The notes beneath the pieces were generated by a model. The model made no database searches. It had not been told where the DNA came from and worked only from the letters and a program-made list of their open reading frames with translations. The translations under genes were made by a program, and so were the position numbers. From Rhytidiadelphus loreus (Eukaryota > Streptophyta > Bryopsida > Hypnales > Hylocomiaceae), in assembly GCA_947034895.1 (NCBI GenBank), contig OX344763.1, positions 14,353,001-14,417,000 on the forward strand: DNA of 64,000 bases, in the 5' to 3' direction. Shown here one piece after another: positions 44,708 through 57,665 of the stretch. Within the stretch, counting starts at the first letter, position 1. Each line of letters begins with the position of its first letter.

Positions 44708-47700
44708 GTGCAAGTAGGTGCACCGGTTCTAGTTTCAGAGTCTGCAATGAAGAATATCACACCTGCTATCAATGACAACGTGATCGTGAATATTGACCAA
44801 AACATGGGGGAGGCTCAAGAGGAATTCAAATCCGAGGATGCCTACAGGAGGTCACAGAAGGTGAATTCCGTGGCCTCCATTGCCGACTTACGTTTGAAAC
44901 CTACTTCCATATCTCGGCTGCAGATTCCGTTATGTCGCCTTGTTCAGATGCCCATGGTTAGACCCGCACTTTAGAGTGATGTTACGAAATTGGAGCAAGA
45001 GTTCGTTCATGGGTATAGAGATGGATCAAATGTTTTTTATGTGTCACTCACTAATGAGCAGGGGGAGATTGAGATGGTATCTGATGCGGAAAGAGAGGCT
45101 TGGGGGCCGATGTGGAATGAAGAGAATGACATCTTCAATGCGATTTTGGACGCCACACCAGGTTTGTAGAACCTCAAGGGGTCTAAGTTCTTTATTTGTA
45201 ATGGAAACCATAGACTTCTAGCGTGGACCTCATACATCAGTAAACACCACGACCGTAACAAGGATTGGCATATATCAGTGGACTCGATCATTCTTGACAC
45301 GAAGGGGAAGATTGGTGATGTCATGCATGCTATGCACGACATCAATAAGTAAGTGCTTCCATTCAAGCATTTTATCATTTTTGGTTTACCATGTGATCAT
45401 TTAAGAAGATTTTGACGTTTTGTTTTCTGTTTCAGGCATACGGAAAGTTCGTTCATCAAGACCAGTCTTGTTCATATGCTTTATCGTGTTCAGAAATATG
45501 GCATGCTTCCGCTTGAGAAGTTCTCAAAGCATTTGAGTGAGTCCGAGATGACTCAGTGCCACCAGAATCTCCGAAAAAGTTGGTACTCAATGTCCGTTGA
45601 GGTGTTCACTTCATTCATCTATCGGGTAACGATTCTCACACAACGGGTGCATATTCTTTGTATGTTTGAGTTGTGTAGAAGCATTAAACCTTTCAATGTT
45701 TTTCTCACTTCCATGTTGTTTTGCAGTATGAGATAGCAGCGGCTGCTGACCTAGTAGTTAGGTTGTGTAGGGAAGAGACACCTGAGGATCTGCAGTCAGA
45801 GGCGGGTGTCTTGGCTACCATGAGGTTAGGTACGAAGGAGAAGACAACAAGGTTAGTGCAGAAGTTGGGAAAGCTGACTGCTGTGGCCAATCCCAATCTG
45901 GGAAATGAGTGGCTCCAGGAGGTATGATAACATCTTTTTAGACCTCTCCTTTTTGTCTTCTACTCGTTTCGTTTCATTTATTCAACTTCAAGTGATTTGT
46001 GCTTTCAGATCGAGCGTCATTGGAGCTCCAACATCACTCCAGAAATGACTCTAGAGAAGTTGCAGTTGATTGCAACATGCAACGTGAGCAAGGAGCATAA
46101 GGTTAAGTGGCTTACATGGTGGAACTCATCAGTTCAAATGAGGGAGGCAAGAAGGTTCCCACTAAAGCCAACTAGAGAGATAGAACTGAAGTCTTTCCTA
46201 GCAAAGGCGTGTTGGTGTGCAGAAGTAAGTGTTCTTCTTTCATTTCATTCATGTTTTATTCATCTCATTTTCTAGTTGTGATCTATTCCACGGTGACATT
46301 AGATGGTTAGTGCAATTTGGATTGCGATGTAATCTATTAGTATACATCAGGACTTTTAATGGCCTTGTAGATACAAGACACGGGAGCTCAAATGTTTGAT
46401 AACATTGTGAAGAAAGACCAATTGAAGTTAGCTATGGACTCTCCCCAGGAGCCCGAGACTTTTCCAGATTATGTTGAGGATTGGAGAATTCGAGTGTGGG
46501 ACCACGCTTTCTTGCCCCAATTTAGGGGACACAATGTCTTTAGAAAGTCAGATGACTTCAAGAAACACAAGGGCTCTGATCTAGTTGTCAAATGGGTGAT
46601 CTACTGGTAAGAATTTGATATCTTAATGCCATTGTGATATGCTTGATTAAGTTTGTTTATTGCCGATGTTTAATCATTTTCTGTATTCTGAAGAGTTTGG
46701 TCTGTACAGGTATTTCAAGTATGAACTGTTGCCTAAGGGGGCAATTGCAAAGCGTGATCTACCTGCGTTTTTGGGAACATGGTTGGATGTTTCATCAGAG
46801 CATTGCATGTTCTCGGCGTCACAATTGAGATGGTGGACAAGTTTGCATTTGAAAACCGGTGCGTGGTATTTGGATTGCCCGCCAGAATTCACGCCGTTGC
46901 CTGAGGACCATTTGAAGCGGTCGATTAATATTGATGTTGTGGTTCAGGATGTCGACGAGTTTGCCGGCCTTGATGACGAAGCCAAGGCGAAGGCAATCAA
47001 GAGAAGAGACGACGTCGACAAGAAGATTGCACTCAAGAACTCCGAGGCGGTGGACAAAGCAAAGGAGAGAGCCACGAAGAAGACAAAGAAACTTACTGAG
47101 TCTGAGCAGGTACTAGCGGCAGAGAAGGAAAAGGGGAAGGGGAAGAATCCCCAAGAGGGTGTCTTACGTTCATCCACAAAAGACGAGGGCTCCCAACATC
47201 AACGCTCCAATTCACGTGGCACTAAGCGTGATTCTGAGTATGCTTCACTCAGCAATGACGAGATGCAACATGGTCCATCCGCTGTAGAGTACCTGCAGAA
47301 TTTGGAGATATCAATTGATGAGCTGGTTCTGAATTACTCTCTTACTGATGTCTTGGCCGATCCTCTACCCCAAGTATACCATGACATTGTCAGTTTTATT
47401 GACAAGGTTCGCATTTTCACTTTCTTCCATTTTTTACTTTGGTTTTTGCTCTTTCACATTATTGGTCTGTTTTCTAAGTTCTAACTGATTAAATCATTTT
47501 GCAGCACAAAAGAGAGAAGGACCGTTTCTTCCGTGGTGTTCGGAGTGATAAACCTCGAGTGGACCTTGTCATTGCGGACATGCCCGAGGGTTTGCCTGTC
47601 CCAGGTCTATCGGCACCTGCACATACTATTCCGAAATGGAACATGGTCCACCCTTCTAGGCTGGAGGCGATGTTCGAGTTCGCTGATGGTCATTTGCACG

Positions 47701-48786
47701 ATGATGGTGCGTTACTCATTATTCATTCTCGGAGTCCTGTCGTCAAGGCTATGATTTTGAAGTACGTTGCAACATATTCGTTTAAGAAGATGAAGGATTG
47801 GTGGGGAACGAACTGGCTTCATTTGGCCTCACCAATCTCTACTGGATGTACGGTATGATCATCCTTCACTTTTCCCTATTTTATTCATGGATTCGTCTTT
47901 TGTTGACAAAAATGCTTTCATTCTTGACTATGACATAATCTACTGTAGGTGGTGTATTTTTTGTTTACTTCTATTTTGATTTTCTTAATTGATTACATTT
48001 CTACTTCTATGGGTTTGTTATGGCAACTAATAGTTTATATTTGATCATTCAATTTGGACTAATTCACCATGTTCGCTCTTCGCTCTTGCACTTACTCTTC
48101 TTCAATTCTCATTGAGTATTGTAGTAATTCGATTTGTTTTGTTTTGTGGATTAGGGGCTTCCATCCACGCTTGCAGGATTTCGAGCAGGCACATCATTGC
48201 ACTTGAGGAAGACAAAGGCATTTTTGAGGCAATTTTGGCCCCAATGATTCGCGCACCAAAAGATGTTCCACCTACAGTCGTTGCCGTTGTACAGGATTCT
48301 GACGATGATGAAGCTCAGGAAATTGAAGTTCACCACATCGTGAAGAAATCTCGTTAACTTTCAGTAAGTAAGTCTATCCATGCTTGCTTTTTTCCAAAAT
48401 TTTCTAAAGAGAGATGTCTACTATTCATTATTTTCACTTCAACTTTTTCTTCCAAGCTTCTTTCATGGTGAACGTAAACTTCTTGCCATTCCTAATTATC
48501 ATTTTTTCATTTGCAGCATGACTTACAATTCGGTGGCTCCCCGGCCATTTTTCACTCTACCATCATTTTTTCCAAGCCCTGAGAAGCCCTTTTTGTTGCC
48601 ATTGTATGTAGAGGCTGTTGTTGGGACATTGGCCTGTAAGAGGATTTTTGTAGACGGAGAAAGTCTAAGTCTTTAGACCCTACAATTCTGCAATTTATAG
48701 ATGAGACAGCCCTAGAATCAGAGCAGGAGATCTCATCCACTGAGAGTAGTGACGACTCTCATTCTATGTCTTCGTCATCTACATGA
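44708..48786 (+). pseudogene. ParB-like / DNA methyltransferase of TE-3, inactivated
   Basis: Exons found: 44708-45348, 45436-45625, 45727-45921, 46009-46224, 46371-46606, 46710-47406, 47505-47852, 48155 to about 48375, and 48518-48786. Three have exactly the TE-2 lengths (195, 236 and 348 bp). The ParB-like motif reads GNHRLLAW and the motif IV region DLVIADMPEGLPVPGL. Defects seen are TAG at 44972-44974, TAG at 45167-45169, and complete absence of the exon that carries motif X and most of motif I in TE-2 (expected between 47853 and 48154). There is also a stop before the last donor and a one-base shift near 48640, after which the TE-2-like C-terminus (TILQFIDE...ESSDDS) resumes in another frame. 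It cannot be an active methyltransferase. Confidence 0.8.
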
Positions 48787-49259
48787 CTCTATTTTTTGTT
48801 TGTTTTCAGGCGTTGATTTTTATTTTATTGTTTATTGTACGTTGTTTTGTGTACTTCAATTAGAATTATCTACATAATCCTGATCAAGAACAAATGGTTA
48901 GAGGTACAACCGTACAACTTCATATTCCTTGGAAGTACCTTCATACCCTAAACCCTGATCCAAATCTTCTGTTGAATCAAAAACTGCATTCTATAAGCTA
49001 TATTTCAGTATATAGACAAACATCATGAACATTTTATTTTTATGGATGAAATTCACATCATCAACACCAAAAATAAATAGCCTTACTTCAATGCAATTGT
49101 GATTTGTAGACTAATTATCTTTTTCTTTATAAAAACCCTAACATGGTGTCAATAAAATTTGCAATGAATTTCACTGAAAATGGATTTAGTTACTCTACAA
49201 TCAAAAAATTTAAATCACAATTTATTTTTTCCCATCATATATTGTGAGGTGTAGTCTTC

Positions 49260-49370
49260 ATTCCAATTTCCACGGTCATAGGTACTTCATCAATTTTCAA
49301 CAGAAAAAATTGTATGCTCGCATGCTCACACGCTCACGCTCATAGGCTTACAAAATAGCAACCCTGATCT
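49260..49370 (+). repeat. Methyltransferase-side terminal region of TE-3
   Basis: Reading outward: TTTCCACGGTCATAGGTAC, an AT-rich spacer, ATGCTCGCATGCTCACACGC, CTCACGCTC, then ATAGCAACCCTG. The order matches the TE-2 end at 23.7-24.06 kb in reverse complement. Confidence 0.6.
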
Positions 49371-49719
49371 TGGTTCACATAAGTACCTATAGTCTCAATT
49401 TTCATCGTGATTTTTTGAAACTTTTTTTGAAGATAGAAGAATATATCATCTTTGTAGGAATATAATATTTTTTCAATTAGTATTTGAAAGAAAAAGTTAT
49501 GCCACCCTAAAGCCAAAAATGGAGGTTAGTGGACACCTCAAATATTATATTTTTATCTACATGTGAAGCTTTGATTCATTGTAATTGGACTAGTAATGCA
49601 AAAGTTATGGACAATCTTGTTTTTTGAGCAAACTCAACATTTTCTTGAAAACAAAACTTAGAGGGTTCATTATTTAATGCAATTTTCACAATTTTTCACA
49701 ATTTTTTTTTGACAAGGTT

Positions 49720-50000
49720 AAATTTGTGTAATATAGATTTTGCCTATTCGACAGAATCCAAAAACAAGGGATCTAAGGGTCAATTCTCTTAGGAAAGGCC
49801 AATAAGTCTAGTGTTTTGTGACTAAGGTCACTTGTTTTTGTATTGGAGATACTTATCTATGTCGTTTTATATTTTGTTTTCCAAAATAAACCCAGGAAAT
49901 GTGCCTAATGTCAATTCTTCACAGTCCAAATACGAATGCTATTTCATAGACATAAATGCATGGCGTCACAGTCCTATCTAGTGTGTGGCTCATGTCAATT
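49720..50000. repeat. Inverted copy of 22.6-22.9 kb outside TE-3
   Basis: The reverse complement contains TTAGTCACAAAACACTAGAC, TTTTTGGATTCTGTCGAATA and CTAGATAGGACTGTGAC, in the same order as the left copy. Confidence 0.65.
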
Positions 50001-50299
50001 CTCAAGTCAATTTGTCATGGGTAGGTCAATTTGTCTTTATGCATGCTCTTCATAATTACACCATTTTTATTATATTAAAGGAATCTCTTTTTCAATTCCC
50101 TTAATTTAATATATTAATTTTACAATTTATTTTATCAAAAAGAATTAATATTTTTATTTCAAATTATTCATATATTAATTACTAGAAAAGAATCAATTCT
50201 TTCCTGGTTAATTTGTGTTTTTGTCTTTAAGCTTTTCCCTTTTGCTTTAACTTTCCCAATGACAATTTTATCTTTCTTTGAATTATTTAGTTAGTCAAA

Positions 50300-52150
50300 T
50301 AAGCACACGACCAAGACTCAACCAAGACACAAGCTAATAGACCTAGGACCGTTACAAGTCTAATTGTAGTGAGTCAGTCGACTTGCCACCAACCCTCGGC
50401 TACTGTCTATCTACTTGACCAAAGCTGGTTATTTCTTCAATTAGACATGTCTCCTAGCAACAAGACCAATCTTACGACTCGAGATTTTGTAGGAGGGTTT
50501 TAGATTCTATTTGTCATTTCTAACTATGAAATTCCATTACAATTCTAATAGACTCATTTTAAGAAAATGTTTGATGTGGTCAATTATCCTTTTCTTACTG
50601 CTTCTATGCAAATAGACTTTATTGAATTGAAGTCACGGAATCACAATGCAATTCAAGTACGCAAGCAAATGGACAGATGAACTAATATTTTTCAATTGGA
50701 AATACACGACAAATAGATTGAAATCAATCCAACAATTGGTACATATTCACACACATTTAGTCTATCAATTGGCTAGCACACCAGCTTGGCATTCATGGAC
50801 TGCAATTTGTCATTCCAATGCATTCACAGTCTACTAGACTGGATTCATTTCACACACACACAATCCTCTCAATTTGACGGTTAGTCACAAGACTTATGCA
50901 AGAACGTGCAGTCAAATAGACATTGACTACTTATTTAATTAAACACAACCAACCCAAGAATATGGAATGATACTGTCAATTGGACTCAATTCATCTTAAC
51001 ACAGATGGAAGAACAATGGCAATTTAATTCATACAAAAGGATTCCCAACCACAGACGGACTATTCTAATGCAGATTCATGTCAAATGGACAAGCTCATAA
51101 GCATCTTGCAATTTGACAATTTCACTCATCGGCTACAGTCTAATTAAGTCAATCTCGAATTATCAATTGATTGTATGAATTACTAACATTGGTCTGTCAA
51201 TTTGACAGCACACTGACTCTTGTATCTTCAAAGGCGAACAGCAATTAAAGTGGGAGACTTACCTTAATCCAGCAAAATAATTGCCCGCTCAGCCATGTCG
51301 ATTTGACTACCAGCAAACTCACCAAGTCCAATTGCGATCACACATAGCCAAGTTGACCAATGCAATTACTCCACAAAGATGACTCCATCACACAATTCCA
51401 AGTTGCCAACTTTCAATTTGCCTTTATTACTACACAAATGGTGCAAGTGAATTTATTTCCAGCTAATGATCAACTCATCTCAACAGCACAGTCAACACTC
51501 ATTAGCCATTATAAAATTATCACTGACAATTTGACAACAGTCAATGCAAATCCAAAGCACTTGCAATCCTCACTTCACACATTTTCTCATTCCAAGACGA
51601 GATAACTTTAACTATCGACTTTCTAAGCAACTTGTCGACTCAACCAAGCTTCACGCAATTAGACAACGGTAATTACTTACGGGCTTAGTTTACAAACAAG
51701 CACCGACGGATTTGATCCAGTCAATTAGACAGTAATTCACTCACTTACTCATACACACACAAGCAAATCGACCAAATTCCATACATTTAAATATAAACAC
51801 AATACTAATCAAGCAAATTGACCACTGATCACAACACGTTTAGTCGAATGGTATTCTCAATGCGGCGGGAAATTGCAAACTGAATCACTCAGGCAATTAG
51901 ACAAACACTTCAATCACACTCTTGATCAACAATTAGACATGTACACACAATTAATGCACTCCATATTTAGAACTCTGACCACTGCTTCAGGCTCTCAAAG
52001 TCGACTTGACCACACAACCACACAACTACATTGGCTGCTAGCTTCAACCGCTCTTTTCACACTCTACTACAGACTGAATTCCTCAGCCAAATAGACAGCT
52101 TACACAAACAAGCGCAATTAGACAATTTGCAAATTTAAAGCTTGAGAATT
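50300..52150 (-). repeat. CAATTWGAC-rich repeat block (right)
   Basis: At least ten CAATTAGAC or CAATTTGAC words (for example near 50,440, 50,870, 51,115, 51,530, 51,660, 51,722, 51,895 and 51,930) plus many CAAATTGAC variants occur in 1.85 kb without fixed spacing. It is the inverted counterpart of the block at 16.4-17.7 kb. It has no coding features. Confidence 0.6.
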
Positions 52151-52619
52151 TCACACAAAGTTCACAAAAGTACAATGAGTCATATACTTGGTATGAATTG
52201 AAAAAAAATCTAATAGACCTTTCGACATATAGTCCCAAAAACTATGAAGATAACTTTCCCACAAGGTTGCATCTCTTCAACTTGACCTTTTCTACATCTT
52301 GTCAATTTGCTCCTTTCCATATCTTAAGCTAATGTACCTATTTGACTCTTGTCAATTATCTACAAGGCTAATTGACTCACTAATGGAAAAAAAACAAATT
52401 GACAACCCTTTTTACACTGAAAAATCAAATTGACAAAAAGTTCAAAAATTAACTATTACTACAATTTGTTTACTAGAACAATCTCATCATTGGAATTATT
52501 GTGTCTCAATTCCATCTTAGAGCTCTTAACAAATTAATTTTTTTGTTCAATCTTGGACCTACTTCTACTTAAAAATTTCTTAACCCCTAAAGAACCAAGG
52601 CCTTTTTCTTGCCAAAAAA

Positions 52620-53420
52620 CACTCAAAATTCCCATTTCTATTGCAAAGAGTAAAAAAATTTGAAAATTGTTTCTTTTGCACATGTAACCGTCTAACTATA
52701 GGATCTTATACATAATTGGTATAAAAATGTGTGGAATAAATTTCAAAATTTTTGGATTGCACAAATTGCAAGATATCTATGTTTAAACTTTAAAGTGAAG
52801 AAAACTAGGGTTTTTTGCACATTGCTAGACTAGATTATTGGACTTTGAACCTTCTTAACTTAAATTTTTTGCACTACAAAGTTTTGAGGTTTAAAAATTT
52901 ATATTGGAGAATTGAGTTCAAACTCTAGGAGGACAAAAAATTCAAAAACCTTCATTTTCATTCTTAAAAAGAAAATTTAAGTAGAAGTAGGTACAAGATA
53001 GAAAGAAAATATAAATTATTAATACCTCTAAGATGGAATTAAAACACACTAATCCCAATGGTGAGATTGTTCTAGCAAGCAAACTAAAATAGGGTTGAAC
53101 TTCTTTTTTTAAGATTGTAAAAATTGCATTCAAAAATGAATATTGCAAATTACTTTTTGAAGAAGATTCTTAGAGTGCTAGAAAACAAGATTGTCTATAA
53201 CTTTCACACCACTTATCCAAATGAAATGAATCAAAGATTTTGGTTGATAAAAATAATATAATATATGAGAAAAAGAAATTAAAATTTTTGAAATTTTTTT
53301 TGTTGCACAATCTCCTTTGTTTGAACTTATTTGGGCATAACTTCGAGCATAACTTTTATTCCTAGGCACCTCTTTAGAAAAAATTATATTTCCACAAAGA
53401 TAATTAGTTTTTATATCTTT
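52620..53420. repeat. Dispersed AT-rich repeat, direct copy of 12.4-13.2 kb
   Basis: It has the same blocks in the same order as the left copy, including GGAATTAAAACACACTAATC at about 53,034. No gene was found in it or in the following AT-rich 53.4-55.6 kb. Confidence 0.55.
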
Positions 53421-55640
53421 GAAAAAATTTTCAAAAAATTATGACAAAAATTGAGATCGTAGGTACATGCCCAAAATCCAATTTGTCAATGGTCCTTTAG
53501 GGATTAAAGAATGAAAATCAAGTACTTTTATTGGAGAATTTTTTTTTCTAGACTTTCAACTTAATTATTCAACATATGTATATTTTAATTCAAAGTTTGT
53601 AGTGCAAAAAATTTCCACAAATAGCATCCAAAGTCAACTGAAATTGCAGGTCAAAGTTCAGAAAAAAAAATTTGCAACTTTGAATGTGAATATCTTCCAA
53701 TCTATATAGTCAAACTTCATGAAATTTTTACCACGTGATCTTACACAAGTGAAGTACAAGATCTTATGGTTAGATTCTAAAAAAAAATCTATTTTTTTGG
53801 ATGAATGCAGCAAAAGTGGCAATTTTGAATTGTAGTACAAAATTTGCCTCTCCCTACGGTTGCCCCTACCCGCGGTCGCACCCACTTGAAGTCGCCCTAA
53901 ATTTGCCACGTGACTACCACATGGCAGCCAATAAGTCTAGATAAATGGAGGGTAAATTACAAAAAAGTCAAAGGATAAAGTTGACTCTATTAGATGGACG
54001 GGATCCTCTACTAGACGTCTTCGACGTCGAGTTTGTCGGGTTGTCGAGTTGTCTGGATAGAAAAATCTGGTTTTGATGTCTTTATATGTCTTTGTTATTT
54101 TCCTTATATGTGCAATTTCGTTAAAATGGCAGTATTCCATTGGCATTTGTACATGAAGGAATGGAGACTTAGGTGTACTCATGCACCTATTCATCTCATA
54201 TCAAGCATCGATTGTGTCCCATGCATGCTCAAATCACCACTTGTTTACGTATGGCATTGCCCCCACCACGTGATCTCATATCCTAGTTGGTCCCCTGAAC
54301 CGCCATTTTAATGGAATTCCGCCATTTTAATGAAATTTCCCATTTATCTATCTTTGATTTTTCATGTGAAGGCAATAATACACACTATGGACTATAGACA
54401 CTTGATGTAAACTTTCTAACATCACATTTGGTTGTTGTGTTCCTGGGATGGGCACATGTGAGGCCTATGACCTCTTGAAAAATTGTGGAAACATTTGTCC
54501 ATGGAAAGATATTATGATATGTAAACTAGTATTGGATGTTTGTTTTTAAATTATCTTGACAATTGATATAAAAAGACTTCTTGAGATAATTTTAGCCTTG
54601 CCAAAATTATATACTATATGAAGTTTTTTTTATGTGTGGCTATAGTATGAGTGGAAAAGACATTGCAATTTACCTTAGATTTGCCTTGACAAAGAAAGAT
54701 ATGATGAAAAGCTTGAGGCTGTGATGCAATTAAAAATATGTAGAGAGATCTAGGAATAAAGTGGTGTGTAGTAAGACAAAGGTATGAAAACTGATATTGA
54801 GATTAGTGTAGTTCCTATGAAGCTATCTTGATAATAAAAAAGAAACAAATAAGTGTCTTGTAACATTTTGGAGGTACATTTTTCTTTCTTCAATGCACCA
54901 TCAATGTACAAATAGTATACATTGTAGGATGTGGACAATTTTAATAACTATTGCATTTAAACTTCAAAATATTTGTAACTAATTCCATGAAGGTCCAAAA
55001 AATATGAAACAAGTGAGATGTCATTTCCATTTCTATATTTTTGCAATTTTACATTAAAAAATATGCAAATACATGATGATTTTAGAATAGAGCAAATGGG
55101 TTTGGTAATTGGTTAATGATATTAATTTTCTATTATTGAGATCTAGAGTCCACATCCCTTGTGTTTAGAAAGTATATTTAATTACGTTATCTATTCATTT
55201 AATTTATAGATGGTTTCATTATAGATTGTAGGATACGGCCACTACAAGAGAAAGGAATGTTTTCAATAAAATTTTACTAAAAATCTCTTGAAAGATTATA
55301 AATTATAGAACTATACTAACTTAAAACACACCTCTCTCTTGTAGTGCGCATGATTGCAATTATCTTAATAGCCAAAATTGTCAGTAGTTGACGCTACCAC
55401 AATTTTAATTTAACTTTGAAGTTTTCAAAGTATACAATGAGGCCTTTTTATTTTATTTATTTTATAATAAATTTTCAATTGAGGCATATTATGTCTTTTG
55501 GTGGTAATTTGTAGTCATTTCTATTCTTTGATTGTAATGATCATGTCTCTTGAAATGCTTTCATTTCATTCTTAGACATGAATGTTATAGCTGATATAAA
55601 GTTTATTGCATGTGCAAGTGGAAAAAAATGAAGGTCACAT
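53421..55640. other. AT-rich DNA, no gene seen
   Basis: Short open frames only. The words around 53,850-53,900 (GGTTGCCCCTACCCGCGGTCGC) echo the minisatellites at 12.2 and 14.8 kb. Nothing else was recognised. Confidence 0.4.
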
Positions 55641-55647
55641 TGGGTAG

Positions 55648-56052
55648 GTGTCTTCATCCATGGTGGCAATTGTGACAATGTTGATTATAGTTGTGGCAAG
55701 CCCTTCGGAGTCAATGACTTTGAAAGATATGAACCTTGAGATTTTCAATGAGCCCATGCCACATGAAGACACTCAGTTGGTAAGCCTCAGAGACATCCTA
55801 TATGCTTGCAATTGTACTTGTGATTATGTGGAACAATTTCATATTAGTAAATTTAGTGAACTGAAGAGATGCAAATGGAAGCAACCTGTATTTTCTTCCA
55901 AGAGCTCCAACATTAAGTATAGTTTTTACAAGCAGACATTAGTTTCAATTTCTAGTCTGTTATTTGAGGAGACTTGTGATTGTGCTTATACTGTTAGTGT
56001 TAGCAAGCACAAAGTGGTTTTTATTCACCTAAGTTCTGACATACAATGGTAA
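55648..56052 (+). pseudogene. Orphan copy of the acidic exon of the ParB-methyltransferase gene
   Basis: The 134-codon open frame aligns with the TE-2 exon at 28880-29344 along most of its length. Matches include PHED..LVSLRDILYA versus AHEDLVSFDDILDA, WKQPVFSSKSS versus the RRxNRTPVFSPESS region, LVSISSLLFEETCDC versus ELSSSIDGPLFLDTCQC, and a final FIHLSSD versus LILLSSD. The frame ends at a good GTAAGC donor-like site. No ParB exon was recognised downstream and no basic exon upstream, so it is a fragment of a fourth copy or a captured exon. The hydrophobic N-terminus resembles a signal peptide, but similarity to an internal exon makes that unlikely. Confidence 0.55.
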
Positions 56053-56539
56053 GCAAAAGTGTTCGGATAGTATTGAAGATCCTTAATTAGTAGTGGTAGC
56101 TGTGATTTTTGCAAATGGCGTCTGATTTTTTAAGCTAATTATGATATTAGAGACAGGTAGAAGTCCAGAGAGTGCATGGGTGTTAAAATTGAGCCACCTA
56201 TAAATGAAGCAAAGGGAAATGTGTCATCCAAGGGTGTTTATGAGCCCCAAATTCGTCACTTAGGACTCATAGTTTTCTTTTTTTTAGTTTGTTGCAAATT
56301 AAGGCATAATATTATACAAAAAGCCCAAAAAAGAGTGTAGAATTAAAATAGGTATGTCATGTACTAGTATAGCATTTGGTCGTAAATAGCCTTTTACCCG
56401 TAGAATACCTACAAACCCCATTTGTATATAGGTTAGAACTCAGAAGTAGTGAAAAACAATACGGTTACAGGGAACTTACCCGAAATAGCCCAAATCTAGT
56501 GCATGTGACCGTGATAGGCTAAATTGGTCCCAAGAGAGT

Positions 56540-57665
56540 TAGGGAGATCTCTACATAAATCTCCAAAGATAGGTTCTAGTTTCCCCATTCTATTGACGAA
56601 ATATTAGGAACCCCAATTGTTAGCTTGCAGGTGTCACTTTTTTAAGACAGGCCACATGGAGGAATCCACGGCCGTCGAATAGTGCTCTTGGATTTGGAAC
56701 ATGTTAGAGTACCCACAGAGAAATCCATTCGCCAAGATTCCCTCACGTATGAAAGATTCCTTGACTGCTAGTAATTCAAGAGAGGTCGATTTTCACCTTG
56801 CCACCAACTGTATGCCAGATTGACTCAAGACTTGGCACATGGCTTGAGGGATTCCATGAGAGGTTCCCCAAAAAGTCTTGGTTTTTTTATTATATCTAGA
56901 GGATCTTTTTCTGAGCGGTCAACCGCCACAAGCCACGACGGGAAATTCATATAAATTACCCACGTTGCGGTAAAATCTTACTAAAAATTAGAATAGCATC
57001 TTTTATATTAATAACGCACTTCAACAAGCTTTACGGTGTTCTGATAGCGTGAGGCAGCCGAATCATCAACATTCCCCCAATTATTAATTATGGCAAGAAA
57101 TTCATAGAATTGACCAGCATCCCAGGAGCACACGAAGTCGGAATGAAGACATCAAGGAGTCTTTTCTTACTCCTTAGGATCTCCCCAACAACCCTAGCTA
57201 GTTACCTAAGTCAGAAAAGGTAAACTCCAAAAGTTAGGTTTTTACCCTTTTACTGGTTTCAGTTGGCGCTAGTTTCAAATGGTTTTTTCGCAATAGAAAC
57301 AGGAGGTAGAGGGCCCCATAGACTAGAAATGGCCTTTTGAAGCCATTGGCGCAATCCGTTTGCAATTTGGAGTTAAATTCCAAAAGATAGATGTTAAGAC
57401 TAGCATAAAATCCAAAATTAGGTGAAAATTTCAAAAGATAAGGATGAAATCTAGAAGAATGAGGTTACTAGTAGTTAGTCAAGGGGGGGAGTGGGCCCTT
57501 GGAACCCTATAAAAGGGGTCCCTTCTCCTTCCCAAAACACCCCTAATACTTGTTTTAGATCCGTGGGTCCAACCTCTCTTTTGTGTTTTGGCGTTTTTGC
57601 CAAAACTCCCTATGGTGTTTTCGGAGCACTTTTTTGCTCCTCTTGTTGTTGCATTTTTGTCGTAC
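56540..57665 (+). mobile_element. LTR-like block copy 3, left part
   Basis: This part aligns in reverse complement with 9.4-8.65 kb, for example GTCAGAAAAGGTAA near 57,212 against 9,100-9,115. With the part at 61.42-62.03 kb it makes up the same 1.4-kb unit as copy 1. It contains a TATA box and a tract ending GTTGTTGCATTTTTGTCGTA. Confidence 0.5.
57509..57516 (+). promoter_or_regulatory. TATA box of LTR-like copy 3
   Basis: The text is ACCCTATAAAAGGGGTCCC, a strong TATA element about 100 bp before the tract that aligns with the end of copy 1. This is typical of an LTR promoter. Confidence 0.55.

Larger units (their letters stand above)
38190..49370. mobile_element. TE-3, complete-length but decayed copy, opposite orientation to TE-2
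   Basis: About 11.2 kb: termini (38187-38430), transposase (minus, 42487-38656), divergent spacer, basic exon, acidic exon, ParB-methyltransferase exons (plus, 43250-48786), then the terminal region at 49260-49370. Protein-level similarity to TE-2 is moderate, so TE-3 is an older divergent copy, not a recent duplicate. Confidence 0.7.

Noticed and set aside
55648..55715. Signal-peptide-like hydrophobic N-terminus of the 134-codon frame, suggesting a secreted Cys-rich peptide
   Set aside because: The downstream part aligns with an internal exon of the TE-2 methyltransferase gene, and the hydrophobic start probably lies before the true exon boundary.
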